Shown: positions 27,976 to 37,784, counted from the first letter of the stretch. The stretch is DNA of 64,000 nucleotides from CAZHFW01 sp964531675 (GCA_964531675.1 CAZHFW010000014.1:24821-88820), one strand, 5' to 3'. Numbers and translations: made by a program. The notes: a model not told the origin generated them from the sequence alone.

Positions 27976-28018
27976 GCGGTTATCCGGTCCACCCGGCGCA
28001 TAACCGCCCGGTGGACCG
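27976..28018 (+). other. Interleaved inverted repeats, candidate RNA pseudoknot upstream of pilT
   Basis: A 14-bp stem with one mismatch (27985-27998 with 28005-28018) closes a 6-nt loop CATAAC. The bases GCGGTTAT (27976-27983) are complementary to ATAACCGC (28000-28007), which spans the loop and the start of the 3' arm. The two pairings interleave, so the RNA could form a pseudoknot or two competing hairpins. No T tract follows. Confidence 0.45.
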
Positions 28019-28137
28019 TGTGATCCGGACCATGCCGGAACGTCAGGGTCAACCCAGGTTCCCAGCGTGTCGATGTTCTCCAGAGCCGGGCGGTACGCGC
28101 CCGGACTTTGCGCCCTTCAAGGGCCGGGAGCCGACGC

Positions 28138-29193
28138 GTGGAACTCAGGACGATCCTCAAGACCGCCTATGAAGCCGACGCCTCCGACGTGCACCTGGTC
28201 GCCGGCCAGCCGCCGGTGATGCGCGTGCACCAGGTGATCACGGTGATGGACATGCCCGTGATCACCAAGGAGGACGCGCGGCGGTTCTTCGAGGAGATGG
28301 CGTCCAAAGAATCCATCGGGATGTTCGACAAGAACAAGGACGTCGACTTCTCCTACTTCATCGAAGGCCTGGCCCGCTACCGCGTGAACGCCCACATGCA
28401 GAAGGGCGCCATCGGTATGGCGATGCGCATGATCAAGACCAAGGTTCCGCCCCTTGCGGCGTTGAACCTGCCCGAGGTCATCGCGCGACTGACCTACCTC
28501 CCCCGCGGCCTGGTCCTGGTGACAGGCGACACGGGCTCGGGTAAGTCCACGACCCTGGCCGCCATGATCCAGGCGATGAACGAGCGCTACCGCAAGCACA
28601 TCATCACGCTCGAGGACCCCGTCGAATACACGTTCAACAGCGCCAAGTGCCTGATCGAGCAGCGCGAGCTCGGGCAGGACATGCCGACCTTCGCCTCGGG
28701 CCTCAAGCACGCCCTGCGTCAGGACCCGGACATCATCCTGGTCGGCGAAATGCGCGACCTGGAGACCACGGCGCTGGCGATCTCGGCCGCCGAGACGGGC
28801 CACCTGGTGCTCTCCACGCTGCACACCGTGAACGCGTCGCAGACCGTGGAACGAATCATCGACATGTACCCCGCGGGTCAGCAGAACCAGATCCGCTCGA
28901 TGCTCTCCAACACGCTTCAGGCGGTGGTCTCGCAGACCCTGTTCAGCCGCATCGATCGCCCGGGCATGGTGCCCGCGGTCGAGACGCTCCTGTGCACGCC
29001 CGCGGTGCGCAACCTGATCCGCGAGGCCCGCACGTTCGAAATCCCGAACGTGATCGAGACCAGCCGCGCGATCGGCATGAGCAGCCTGGACACGTCCATC
29101 GCCGAGCTCTACTTCAACGGCATGATCAGCCGCGAGGACGCGATCGCCCAGGCCGCGTACCCCGACAAGCTCGAGCGTCAGCTGGCCGCCTGA
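28138..29193 (+). CDS. pilT: PilT-type retraction ATPase
   Basis: The 351-residue hexameric ATPase powers type IV pilus retraction at the inner membrane. Seen features: an N-terminal PAS-like domain (SDVHLVAGQPPVMRVH), Walker A GDTGSGKST (Lys 136), Asp box ITLEDPVEY, Walker B LVGEMRDLETTALAI, and the His box LSTLHTVNA. The retraction motif AIRNLIRE is represented by AVRNLIREAR near residue 300. The GTG start at 28138 was chosen because GGGCCGGGAG lies 8 bp upstream and the product then aligns with PilT at residue 1. pilC follows after 122 bp. The extension ATPase PilB is not in the window. Confidence 0.95.
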   Translation: MELRTILKTAYEADASDVHLVAGQPPVMRVHQVITVMDMPVITKEDARRFFEEMASKESIGMFDKNKDVDFSYFIEGLARYRVNAHMQKGAIGMAMRMIKTKVPPLAALNLPEVIARLTYLPRGLVLVTGDTGSGKSTTLAAMIQAMNERYRKHIITLEDPVEYTFNSAKCLIEQRELGQDMPTFASGLKHALRQDPDIILVGEMRDLETTALAISAAETGHLVLSTLHTVNASQTVERIIDMYPAGQQNQIRSMLSNTLQAVVSQTLFSRIDRPGMVPAVETLLCTPAVRNLIREARTFEIPNVIETSRAIGMSSLDTSIAELYFNGMISREDAIAQAAYPDKLERQLAA

Positions 29194-29315
29194 TCTGGTT
29201 CCAGAACCACGCAAGCGACAAGAGTCACGTCACGAGAAAGGGGAGGTGGACGCGAGGAAGGAGTCAGGGGCAAAGAGCGGTGCAAGGCCGCGCTCGTCCC
29301 TCGCGTTCGTGAACC

Positions 29316-30542
29316 ATGGCCAACTATCGCTACCAGGTCAGGAACACCAGCGGGCAGGTCCTCGCGGGCGTCATCGCCGCCGAGAACGCCACCGCTGCCG
29401 CCACGCTGCTTCGCAACCAGGGCATGCACGTCCTGGCGCTCTCCACGGCGAGCTCCGCCGAGACCGGCGCCGGATTCCTGGCCAAGTTCAAGGAACTCAA
29501 CGGCGGCAAGCCCAACCAGAGGCACGTCCTGGACTTCACGAGCCAGCTGGCCGTCATGATGCGCGCGGGCATCAACCTCCGCGCCGCCCTTGAAGGCATC
29601 GGCGAGCAGACCCAGCACCCGCAGTTCCGCAAGATCATCGTGGGTCTCAAGAACGACGTCGAAGGCGGTAAGCCCTTCTCCGAGGCGATCGCCAAGCACG
29701 AGAAGCTCTTCGGGCCCCTCTACGTGAACATGGTCCGGGCCTCGGAAATGTCGGGCTCGTTCTCCAAGATGCTCGACCGCATCGCGGGGTACATCGCCCA
29801 GCAGCTCGAGACCCGCAAGATGGTCGTCGGCGCCGCGATTTACCCGTCGATCATCGGCTGCCTCGCGGTCGGCGTCACGGTCTTCCTGCTCACCTTCGTG
29901 CTCCCCAAGTTCCAGAGCGTCTTCCAGGGCAAGGAAGACGTGCTCCCCTGGGCGACCAAGTTCCTGCTGGCCTTGTCGGCGGGCATGGTCGCCAACTGGC
30001 CCTACATCATCGCGGGCGTCGCGGTCGTCGCGGGCGCCATCTACGCCTTCACCCGCACCGAGGTCGGCTCCTTCTGGGTCGACAAGCTCAAGCTCACGGT
30101 GCCGATCATCAAGACGATGTTCCGCTCGCTCTACATCTCGCGTTCGCTCCAGACCATGGGGCAGCTCATCAACGCGGGCGTGCCCATGCTCGACACCCTG
30201 GCGATCACCGGGGACATCTCGGGCAATCAGCTCTTCAAGTCGATGTGGCGCAAGGTCTACGCCAGCGTGAAGCAGGGCAAGAAGATCGTCACCCCGCTCA
30301 CCAAGGACCCGCTCCTTCCCCGCGCCGTCGTGCAGATGATGGGCGCCGGCGAGGAGTCCGGTAAGCTCGGCGAGGTGCTGGACGAGATCTCCACGTTCTA
30401 CTCCAAGCAGCTCCGCGAGAACATCAAGGCGGTTACCGGAATGATCGAGCCCATCATGATCCTCTTGATGGGCACAGTCGTCGGCTTCATCGCCATGGCC
30501 ATCATCCTGCCCATCTTCAAGATGAGTCAGATCGTCAAGTAG
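29316..30542 (+). CDS. pilC: PilC/GspF-type inner-membrane platform protein
   Basis: The 408-residue protein has the family order of a short N-terminal domain (YRYQVRNTSGQVLAGVI), a first GspF domain (TSQLAVMMRAGINLRAAL), a transmembrane helix (about 170-195), the second GspF repeat (SLYISRSLQTMGQLINAGVPM) and a last helix near the C-terminus (IMILLMGTVVGFIAMAIILP). It forms the platform on which pilins are assembled or disassembled by PilB/PilT. It sits 122 bp after pilT and 84 bp before the first pilin-like gene on the same strand. Confidence 0.95.
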   Translation: MANYRYQVRNTSGQVLAGVIAAENATAAATLLRNQGMHVLALSTASSAETGAGFLAKFKELNGGKPNQRHVLDFTSQLAVMMRAGINLRAALEGIGEQTQHPQFRKIIVGLKNDVEGGKPFSEAIAKHEKLFGPLYVNMVRASEMSGSFSKMLDRIAGYIAQQLETRKMVVGAAIYPSIIGCLAVGVTVFLLTFVLPKFQSVFQGKEDVLPWATKFLLALSAGMVANWPYIIAGVAVVAGAIYAFTRTEVGSFWVDKLKLTVPIIKTMFRSLYISRSLQTMGQLINAGVPMLDTLAITGDISGNQLFKSMWRKVYASVKQGKKIVTPLTKDPLLPRAVVQMMGAGEESGKLGEVLDEISTFYSKQLRENIKAVTGMIEPIMILLMGTVVGFIAMAIILPIFKMSQIVK

Positions 30543-30626
30543 CCGATCGTTCCCTCCGGGGGTCGGTCGGACCGGGGGGCGGGCATGGGCCCGATCGACC
30601 GGCTATCGGTCCCGCGGAGGTGAGTT

Positions 30627-31325
30627 GTGCTCAGTGCGCCCAAGGTCGGACCCGTCGGAGCCAAGCGCCGCAACGCGTCGCGCTCGGGAGTCCGCGCCTT
30701 CACCCTCATCGAAACCTCGCTGGCGCTGATCATCATCGGCGTGGGCGTGCTCGCCTTCGTCGACGCCCAGCAGGCCTTCACCCGCAACAACAACTGGTCG
30801 AGCCAGGCCGCGACCGCGACGCTTCTGGCCAATGAGGTCCGCGAACTCACCCGGCACTGCACGCGCCACGACCCGGTCACGAGCATCTGGATCGACAGCT
30901 CGGGCGGCTCCCCGGTCGTCCGAGGCTGGGGCCCCGAGGCGGGCGAAACCACCGCCGACAGCTTCGACGATCTGGACGACTTTGACGGCCGCGTCTTCGG
31001 CGCGACCGGCGACATGGACGGTCCGGTCAACGCCTTCGGCGAGATCGTCCCCGCCATCGACCTGAACGGTCAGATCGTCCGCGACGAGCAGAACAACATC
31101 GTCCCGCTCCAGGGCTGGACCCAGAGCGTCCGCGTCGAGAAGGTCGATCCCTTCGACTGGACCCTGGTCCGCGCCAACGGGTACGAGCAGCCCGCCAACG
31201 GAAGCTTCCCCGGCCGCAAGGTCGACAAGTTCCCGCTGCGCGTGACGGTCACGGTCCTGTACCAGAGTCCGCTCGATCCTCGCCCGACCGAGATCACCAG
31301 GCTGGTCTGGGTCGTCCCGAACTGA
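30627..31325 (+). CDS. Prepilin-like protein (type IV pilin/pseudopilin family)
   Basis: GTG 30627 follows GGAGG (30616-30620). The 232-residue product has a long 23-residue basic leader, then the processing motif with AFTLIETSLALIIIGVGVLAF, i.e. A-FTLIE with Glu at mature position 5. The leader would be cut by the prepilin peptidase at 41998. The globular part holds many Asp and Trp residues and no disulfide pair that I can place. It resembles minor pilins of the GspI/PilV type. It is followed after 43 bp by the 961-residue pilin-like gene. Confidence 0.82.
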   Translation: MLSAPKVGPVGAKRRNASRSGVRAFTLIETSLALIIIGVGVLAFVDAQQAFTRNNNWSSQAATATLLANEVRELTRHCTRHDPVTSIWIDSSGGSPVVRGWGPEAGETTADSFDDLDDFDGRVFGATGDMDGPVNAFGEIVPAIDLNGQIVRDEQNNIVPLQGWTQSVRVEKVDPFDWTLVRANGYEQPANGSFPGRKVDKFPLRVTVTVLYQSPLDPRPTEITRLVWVVPN

Positions 31326-31368
31326 ACCGAATCACCGCCGCCCTTGACGGGGGTCTTGGAGGCCTGCC

Positions 31369-34254
31369 TTGCTCGCTCCCATCTCGAAGCTGACCTTGCT
31401 CATCCGGCGCTGGACGCGCACGCCCGAACGTCGGGGCGTCGCCTCGGTGCTGGCGATGATGTTCCTGATTCTCTTCGGGTCGCTGGCCGCCGCGATGGCG
31501 ATCGCCAGCAAGGGCAATATCAAGACCGCCGCGACGCACCTGCACGTCTCCCGCGCGATGAGCGCCGCGGAGACCGGCCTGGCGGTCGCCCGCGCCCGCA
31601 TGGCCGAAGCCGCCTCTCGCTTCGTCGTCTCCTATTCCCAGCTCGACTCGAACTTCGCCAGCAAGATGTGGACGGGCGACACCGGCGGCTACGGCACCGT
31701 CACCGTCATCGCGCCCCCTTCGGGCTACTCGGAATCCAGCAACCCCTCGGGCATCGCCCAGGCCCTGGCCAATCACCACGCAGCAGACCAGAACACCATC
31801 CGCAGCGTCACCGTCGACGCCCCCACGATCAGCCGCGCCCCGTCCGACGCCGACGCCACCGTCTACTCCTCCGATGGCTGGGTCTACACCCCCGCGGTCA
31901 AGCTCGAGACCAGCTCGGGTCGCTACGGCGCCACCCTCGGATACTCCATCCGCTACGCGCCCCTCCGCAATGGCACCGATGTCCGCGCCATCGTCACGGG
32001 CTATGACTTCGACGACACCCGCAACGGCACGCCCATCACCCGCACGATCATGCAGGACTTCCGGATCACCAAGCGCGTCGACAGCGCCATCGTGAGCCCG
32101 AGCCGCGTCCTCATCGGCAAGAACGTCCTCATCACAGGCGACCTCGGCGCCCGCTACACGCAGGTCTCCGAGAACAATGGCGATCCCCTCGTCATCCGCT
32201 CCGACTTCTTCGGCCTCGACTCCACCCTCGACAAGAAGCTCACCGACCTCTTCAACGCCCTCAAGACCGCCGACGTTGACGGCGACAATCGCCTCCGCAT
32301 CAACAACCCCACCGAAGCCGCGGGCATCCCCGCCGCCACCAAGGATTACAACGGCGACGGCAGCGGCGACAACGCGTTCGCCGACGTCACCGGCGACGGC
32401 TATGTCGACGAGTTCGACGTCTTCATCAACCACTTCGACACCAACAAGGACGGCCGCGTCACGCTTTCCACAGCCCTGACCAACGGCACGCCCGCCCAGG
32501 GCAAGACCGCCGAGTTCACGATCGACGACGATCTGGCCCTGCTCATCGACTCGGCGGTGCCCGACCGCAACAAGAACGGGATCTACGGCTGGACCGACAC
32601 CAACGGCAACGGCCGCTGGGACGCCGGCGAGGCCATGAACGACTACGACACTGTCGCGACCTCGAACCGCGATCAGGTTCTGGGCTGGCGCGACGGATAC
32701 CTCGACAAGAAGGACCAGTACGCCAAGGTCCGCGGCCGCCTGGTCTTCAAGACCACCGACTCGGCCTGGCGCACCGCGCAGGGTGATTACAGCGCCAAGC
32801 TCCGCGGGCCGATCCGCCCCTCCGCAGGCAAGGCGCCGCGGACCTTCGCCGCGGGCGACGACCAGCTTCCCAACATCACCAGCGACAACTTCGTGGACTC
32901 CGAAGCGGCCCTGCGCACCGCCGCCAACGGCGGCACGTTCGCCGCTCAGGTCGCCTCCAATCTGGGCGTCGCGCAGTCCGCACTGGCGACCTACGTCGAG
33001 AGCAAGGCCGCCGGAACCAAGCGGTTCTTCCGCGTCGATCCCGACGCCAACCTCGACGGCCGCCCCGACAACTACGCGACCGCGTACTTCGAGAAGATGC
33101 CCTTCAACTCGCCCAACTTCTCCGACTGGTACTACCGCCCGGTCTACGAGAACATGGTCTTCAAGGACGTGAAGATCCCCATGGGCACCAACGCCCTGTT
33201 CAAGAACTGCACCTTCGTGGGCGTCACCTACATCGAGACCTCCTCGGGTAACAGCCATGTGCTCTTCTCGGAATACGGCCGCCTCAAGCTCAGCACCTCC
33301 GACAACAAGCCCGAGCCCCTGATCGGCCGCACGATCTACGGCGACAACTCGGGAGAGACCAGCTATCCCACGATGCTGCCCTCCACCGCGGTCCCGCCCA
33401 CCGCGTACATCCTGATGGCGACCACGCCGATGGACAAGGCGGACATCCCCGCCAACCAGGTCTCCACGACGCAGGGCTACTCCAACCTCCCCGATCCCCT
33501 CATCGTCAGCGGCAAGCGCATCATCGACACCAAGGCGATCTCCAACAACATCCGCTTCCACGACTGCCTCTTCGTCGGCTCCATCGTGAGCGACAAGCCC
33601 GGCACCTACACCCAGGTCCGCAACAAGCTCCAGTTCACGGGCTCCACCCGCTTCACCGACAAACACCCGACCTACCCCACCAACTCCTCCCTCAATCCGG
33701 AAGCCGCCGATCTCCCCGAGATCGCCAAGAGCTCCATGATGCTCCCCAACTACTCCGTCGACATCGGCACCTTCAACTCCCCCACCAACCAGAACGTCCA
33801 GCTCAAGGGCGCCATCATCGCCGGCGTGCTCGACGTTCGCGGGAATACGAGCATCGACGGCGTCCTGCTCCTGACCTTCGCCCCCACCAAGGGCCAGGGC
33901 CCCCTCCGTGACGCGCTGGGCAATCCCGTGGGCAACCCCTCGAACTTCAACGCCAGCCTTGGCTACTTCGGCCCCGCCGACGGCGACTCCGAATCGCTCG
34001 ATCCCTCCACACTCCCGACCGTCGGCGGCATCAAGATCGTCGGCTGGGACCTGGATGGCGATGGTCTGGCCGACCTCGGTCCCACCCAGAACCCCACTTC
34101 CGCCCAGCTCGCGGCCGGCGCCACCGCGGTCCCCTTCTACGGCTACGGCAAGATCAACCTCAACCTTGATCCCAACATGGTCCTCCCAAACGGCATCACC
34201 CTGCCTCTCAAGCTCGAGCCGGTCGTCGGCACCTATCGCGAGGGCGATCTGTGA
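31369..34254 (+). CDS. Giant PilX-like pilus-assembly protein with calcium-loop motifs
   Basis: A TTG start at 31369 is supported by TTGGAGG six bases upstream. The 961-residue product starts with a PilX/GspK-like membrane helix (GVASVLAMMFLILFGSLAAAMAIASKG, shown here only as the region about 22-48) and HVSRAMSAAETGLAVARARM, typical of PilX-type minor pilins. It is four to five times longer than PilX. The middle carries Dx[DN]x[DN]G loops of EF-hand/dockerin type: DVDGDNRLRI (302), DYNGDGSGD (326), DVTGDGYVDEFD (339), DTNKDGRV (357) and DTNGNGRWD (410), with a further DLDGDG near the C-terminus. The last ~400 residues look like a beta-rich repeat domain. It overlaps the next pilin gene by 4 bp. 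Confidence 0.78.
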   Translation: MLAPISKLTLLIRRWTRTPERRGVASVLAMMFLILFGSLAAAMAIASKGNIKTAATHLHVSRAMSAAETGLAVARARMAEAASRFVVSYSQLDSNFASKMWTGDTGGYGTVTVIAPPSGYSESSNPSGIAQALANHHAADQNTIRSVTVDAPTISRAPSDADATVYSSDGWVYTPAVKLETSSGRYGATLGYSIRYAPLRNGTDVRAIVTGYDFDDTRNGTPITRTIMQDFRITKRVDSAIVSPSRVLIGKNVLITGDLGARYTQVSENNGDPLVIRSDFFGLDSTLDKKLTDLFNALKTADVDGDNRLRINNPTEAAGIPAATKDYNGDGSGDNAFADVTGDGYVDEFDVFINHFDTNKDGRVTLSTALTNGTPAQGKTAEFTIDDDLALLIDSAVPDRNKNGIYGWTDTNGNGRWDAGEAMNDYDTVATSNRDQVLGWRDGYLDKKDQYAKVRGRLVFKTTDSAWRTAQGDYSAKLRGPIRPSAGKAPRTFAAGDDQLPNITSDNFVDSEAALRTAANGGTFAAQVASNLGVAQSALATYVESKAAGTKRFFRVDPDANLDGRPDNYATAYFEKMPFNSPNFSDWYYRPVYENMVFKDVKIPMGTNALFKNCTFVGVTYIETSSGNSHVLFSEYGRLKLSTSDNKPEPLIGRTIYGDNSGETSYPTMLPSTAVPPTAYILMATTPMDKADIPANQVSTTQGYSNLPDPLIVSGKRIIDTKAISNNIRFHDCLFVGSIVSDKPGTYTQVRNKLQFTGSTRFTDKHPTYPTNSSLNPEAADLPEIAKSSMMLPNYSVDIGTFNSPTNQNVQLKGAIIAGVLDVRGNTSIDGVLLLTFAPTKGQGPLRDALGNPVGNPSNFNASLGYFGPADGDSESLDPSTLPTVGGIKIVGWDLDGDGLADLGPTQNPTSAQLAAGATAVPFYGYGKINLNLDPNMVLPNGITLPLKLEPVVGTYREGDL

Positions 34255-34874
34255 AGCACAACAACTCCCGCTCATCCCGCCGCGGCTTCTCGATGATCGA
34301 GCTGCTCATCGCGCTCACGATCACCGCGACGCTCATGACCGCCACGCTCGCGGCCCTCGACTCGGGCTTCAAGAGCTACAAGCAGACCACCGAGGGCGCT
34401 TCCACCCAGGTCGTCTCGCGCATCGTCATGCACCGGATCATGTCCATGATCCGCAACGGCACCGAGTTCGGCCCCTATCCCGTCGACCCCCTGGACGCCA
34501 ACCAGAACCCGGTCCGCTCCACGTTCATCGAGTTCGTCGCGTTGGATGACCAGACCTCCGGGGAACGCACCGTCGTCCGCCTGGAACGCCGCGATGCACT
34601 CCAGGGCGCCCGCTCGCCTTACGAGCTCTGGTACGTCGAGATGAAGTACGCGGGGCAAACCCTCACCTCGACGACCTCGCGCCCGCTCATCACCGAGCTC
34701 CAGGCGCTGCAGTTCACCCTCGAATACGACGTGGGCCCGCGCCTCCAGCGCGCCACGGTCGACATGACCGTCCAGCCCGACGACACCCAGGGCTTCACGA
34801 TCGCCTCGGACATGAGCGTCCCCGCGATCCGCCTGGTCTCGTCGGTCAGCCCGCGCAAGCTTGACGAGGATTGA
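34251..34874 (+). CDS. Prepilin-like minor pilin
   Basis: The GTG start at 34251 overlaps the preceding stop (GTGA), showing translational coupling. The 207-residue product has a basic leader (KHNNSRSSRR) and a cleavage motif G-FSMIELLIALTITATLM with Glu at +5. It resembles GspJ/PilW minor pilins in size and in the helix following the motif (STQVVSRIVMHRIMSMIRNG). It ends the pilus operon, 3 bp before the stop of the convergent PEP-CTERM-like gene. Confidence 0.88.
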   Translation: MKHNNSRSSRRGFSMIELLIALTITATLMTATLAALDSGFKSYKQTTEGASTQVVSRIVMHRIMSMIRNGTEFGPYPVDPLDANQNPVRSTFIEFVALDDQTSGERTVVRLERRDALQGARSPYELWYVEMKYAGQTLTSTTSRPLITELQALQFTLEYDVGPRLQRATVDMTVQPDDTQGFTIASDMSVPAIRLVSSVSPRKLDED

Positions 34875-34877
34875 GCC

Positions 34878-35531
34878 TCAGCCCGGCCTTCTCCGGCGTG
34901 ATCCCAGGCATGCGAGCCCGGCGCACGCCAGGGACATGCTTCCGGGCGAGGGCACATCGTGCCACGTGTACGTCAGTCGCACTTCCCCCGTGTTGATCTG
35001 AACGCCCGGGTAGTACACAACGCCGTTGCCTTGAAGGCCGAAGATCCCGTCGGTCCAGACCGAAAGCAGAAGGTCGCCGCGATCCATGAACCCATCGAGC
35101 CCCGACGTGAGCTCAGCGGCTCCCTGCGCGACGCCCGACACGATCCCGAAGTACGCGCAGTCCGGGCCGCTCTGATCGATGCCGTCACTCGGCCCCGCGG
35201 ACCCTGAGGCCGACGCGCTGGGATTGACCCAGAGATCCAACGGCCCACACCGGGCATTGGCGGTCGCGAAAAGCACCACGCCGAACTCCGGCTCCGGGAC
35301 GTCTGCGCCATTCTCGGCCATGACGTCCGCTCCCATCGTGACGCTGATGGCCAGCTCGACTTTGTCCAGGATGCGCTGTCCGCCCCGGCTGTCGAACGAA
35401 CTCAGATTCCAGTCCCCCGTGGACTCCAGAAGCCGGGGAAACGCGTACGAGACGCTCTGCGTCGTCACCTCTCCAGCCGCCACGCCCGCAAGGCCCACCC
35501 CCGTCAGGAGACCGATTGTCATGCGCCGCAT
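34878..35531 (-). CDS. Secreted protein with PEP-CTERM-like C-terminal sorting tail
   Basis: The start at 35531 is set by a GGAGG five bases upstream on the minus strand and a signal peptide (MTIGLLTGVGLAGVAAG). The 217-residue product has a beta-rich body with no recognised family, two Cys residues (ARCGPLDLW and GPDCAYFG) that might pair, and the tail VPSPGSMSLACAGLACLG followed by SRRRRPG. That is the same pattern as three other proteins in the window. The upstream 100 bp is unusually AT-rich (TATTAT on the minus strand near 35620) and probably holds the promoter. Confidence 0.75.
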   Translation of the reverse strand: MRRMTIGLLTGVGLAGVAAGEVTTQSVSYAFPRLLESTGDWNLSSFDSRGGQRILDKVELAISVTMGADVMAENGADVPEPEFGVVLFATANARCGPLDLWVNPSASASGSAGPSDGIDQSGPDCAYFGIVSGVAQGAAELTSGLDGFMDRGDLLLSVWTDGIFGLQGNGVVYYPGVQINTGEVRLTYTWHDVPSPGSMSLACAGLACLGSRRRRPG

Positions 35532-35871
35532 CGCAACCTCCTTGGTTCGCGGCGGGTCGAGACTGCCCGACACGGGCGCACTCGCCCCGCCGCCCGGACC
35601 CACGAGGAAGATTGCACATAATATCACGTCATTTCACGAAGACTTGATTCCTATGACGCGGTCTCAACACATGATTTGATCGCTTTGATCTGGTGCGTGT
35701 TCGCGTCAGACGCCGCGGCCAGCCCGGTCCGCAGTCGGAGATCCTCGCCGGAGGGCTCTCCCATCTTCCCGACGGACCTCCGCCGACCTATAGTCCGCGT
35801 CCCTTTTCATCCGTCCGGCTTTTATTCGGCACGCCCCGCTTGGGACCAGGGCCTGCCAGCAGAAAGACCCC

Positions 35872-37725
35872 ATGCTCATCCGCACGCACACCTGTGGTCA
35901 GCTCCGTGAATCCAACGTCGGCGCCTCCGTCCGACTCAATGGCTGGGTCAACTCCTACCGAGACCATGGCGATCTCATCTTCATCGATCTGCGCGACCGC
36001 TTCGGCATCACGCAGCTCGTCTTCGACAAGGCCGAGATGGCCAAGAACCCCGCGATCATGTCCCAGGCCGACAAGCTGCGCAACGAGGACGTCATCGCGG
36101 TCGAGGGCAATGTCCGCATCCGCGTCGGCGGCGAGAACCCCAAGCTCGTCACGGGCAAGGTCGAGGTCGTTGTGCACGTGCTCGAGGTCCTGGCCAAGAC
36201 GGAGAACCCGCCCTTCCTGCCCGACGACAAGGCGGCGCTCCCGAACGAGGAGCTCCGACTCAAGCACCGCTACATCGATCTGCGCCGCCCTCGCATGCAG
36301 CAGATCCTCGGGACGCGTCACAAGCTCTACCAGACCACGCGCCGCTACTTCGATGAGAACGGGTTCCTCGAGATCGAGACCCCCATCCTCTACAAGTCCA
36401 CGCCCGAAGGCGCCCGCGAGTTCCTCGTGCCCAACCGCCATGTCGCGGGTTCGTGGTACGCGCTGCCCCAGTCGCCCCAGCTCTTCAAGCAGATCCTGAT
36501 GGTCTCGGGCTGCGATCGCTACATGCAGATCTGCCGCTGCTTCCGCGACGAGGATCCCCGCGCCGACCGTCAGGCCGAGTTCACGCAGATCGACCTTGAG
36601 ATGTCCTTCGTCCGCCGTGAGCAGATCATGGAGATGATGGAGGGCTTCATCCGCCGCCTCTGGAAGGACATGTGCGGGTACGACGTCCCGCCGGTGCAGC
36701 GCATGCCGTACCGCGAGGCCATGGAGCGCTTCGGCATCGACCGCCCCGACACGCGCTACGGCCTGGAAACCAAGGACGTCTCCGATATCGTCGCCAAGAC
36801 CGAGTTCGCGGTCTTCAAGGACACGCTCGCCAAGAACGCCGACCGCGCCAAGTACTACTCCAAGCGCGGCGTCGTGAAGGCCATCTGCGTGCCCGGCGGC
36901 GCCGAGAAGCTCACCCGCAAGATCACCGACGGGTACACCGAGTTCGTCAAGGGCTTCGGCGCCGGCGGCGTCGCGGTCGTGAAGCTCAACGCGCAGGGCG
37001 TCTTCGAGACCGGCGTCGCCAAGTTCGTCGAGCCCATCAAGGCCGAGCTCATCGAGCGCCTCGCCGCCAAGCCCGGCGACACCATCCTCTTCGTCGCCGA
37101 CACCTACGCGGTCTGCACCAAGGCCATCGGCGAACTCCGCCAGAAGGTCGCCCGCGACATGGGCATGGTCCCCAAGCCCGGCGCCGAGGGCGGCCCCTGG
37201 AACTTCCTGTGGGTCGTCGACTTCCCGATGTTCGAGAAGAACAAGGAAACCGGCAAGTGGGTCGCGATGCACCACCCCTTCACCGCGCCCCGCGACGACC
37301 AGCGCGACCTCTTCGTCAACGCCTCCGTTGATGACGAGGAAGCCATCGAGTCCATCGTCTCCGCGGGTTACGACATCGTGCTCAACGGCCAGGAAATCGC
37401 CGGCGGTTCGGTGCGCATCCACGACAAGGCGGTGCAGTCCAAGGTCTTCCAGCTTCTGGGCATGACCCCCGAGCAGGCCAAGGAAAAGTTCAGCTTCCTG
37501 CTCGAGGCCCTCTCCTACGGCGCGCCGCCCCACGCGGGCGTCGCCTTCGGCCTCGACCGCCTGGTCATGAACTTCGTCGGCACCGACAACATCCGCGACG
37601 TCATCGCGTTCCCCAAGACGCAGATCGGCGCCGACCTGATGACCGGCGCCCCGAGCTTCGTGACCGAAGCCCAGCTCAAGGACCTGCACGTCCGCAACGT
37701 CGCGCCCCCCGCCAACCCGAGCTGA
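35872..37725 (+). CDS. aspS: Aspartyl-tRNA synthetase
   Basis: The 617-residue class II synthetase charges tRNA-Asp (and perhaps tRNA-Asn if the organism uses the amidation route). It has the bacterial layout: an OB-fold anticodon domain (SVRLNGWVNSYRDHGDLIF), motif 2 region FRDEDPRADRQAEFTQIDLE, a large GAD insertion (about 300-430), and motif 3 GVAFGLDRLVM. Class motifs are complete. It has its own strong terminator 26 bp downstream and no obvious operon partner. Confidence 0.97.
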   Translation: MLIRTHTCGQLRESNVGASVRLNGWVNSYRDHGDLIFIDLRDRFGITQLVFDKAEMAKNPAIMSQADKLRNEDVIAVEGNVRIRVGGENPKLVTGKVEVVVHVLEVLAKTENPPFLPDDKAALPNEELRLKHRYIDLRRPRMQQILGTRHKLYQTTRRYFDENGFLEIETPILYKSTPEGAREFLVPNRHVAGSWYALPQSPQLFKQILMVSGCDRYMQICRCFRDEDPRADRQAEFTQIDLEMSFVRREQIMEMMEGFIRRLWKDMCGYDVPPVQRMPYREAMERFGIDRPDTRYGLETKDVSDIVAKTEFAVFKDTLAKNADRAKYYSKRGVVKAICVPGGAEKLTRKITDGYTEFVKGFGAGGVAVVKLNAQGVFETGVAKFVEPIKAELIERLAAKPGDTILFVADTYAVCTKAIGELRQKVARDMGMVPKPGAEGGPWNFLWVVDFPMFEKNKETGKWVAMHHPFTAPRDDQRDLFVNASVDDEEAIESIVSAGYDIVLNGQEIAGGSVRIHDKAVQSKVFQLLGMTPEQAKEKFSFLLEALSYGAPPHAGVAFGLDRLVMNFVGTDNIRDVIAFPKTQIGADLMTGAPSFVTEAQLKDLHVRNVAPPANPS

Positions 37726-37750
37726 GCCCCTTCCGAAAACCTGACACCAA

Positions 37751-37784
37751 ACGCCTTGGGGCCCTGTCCCAAGGCGTTTTTTTT
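37751..37784 (+). terminator. Rho-independent terminator of aspS
   Basis: ACGCCTTGGG (37751-37760) pairs perfectly with CCCAAGGCGT (37768-37777) around a 7-nt loop, followed by an unbroken run of T. Confidence 0.92.

Noticed and set aside
31294..34275. A 993-codon open frame on the minus strand opposite the giant pilin-like gene
   Set aside because: The translation is a low-complexity Gly/Val/Asp-rich mixture with no motif, while the plus strand has a ribosome binding site, membrane helix and calcium loops.
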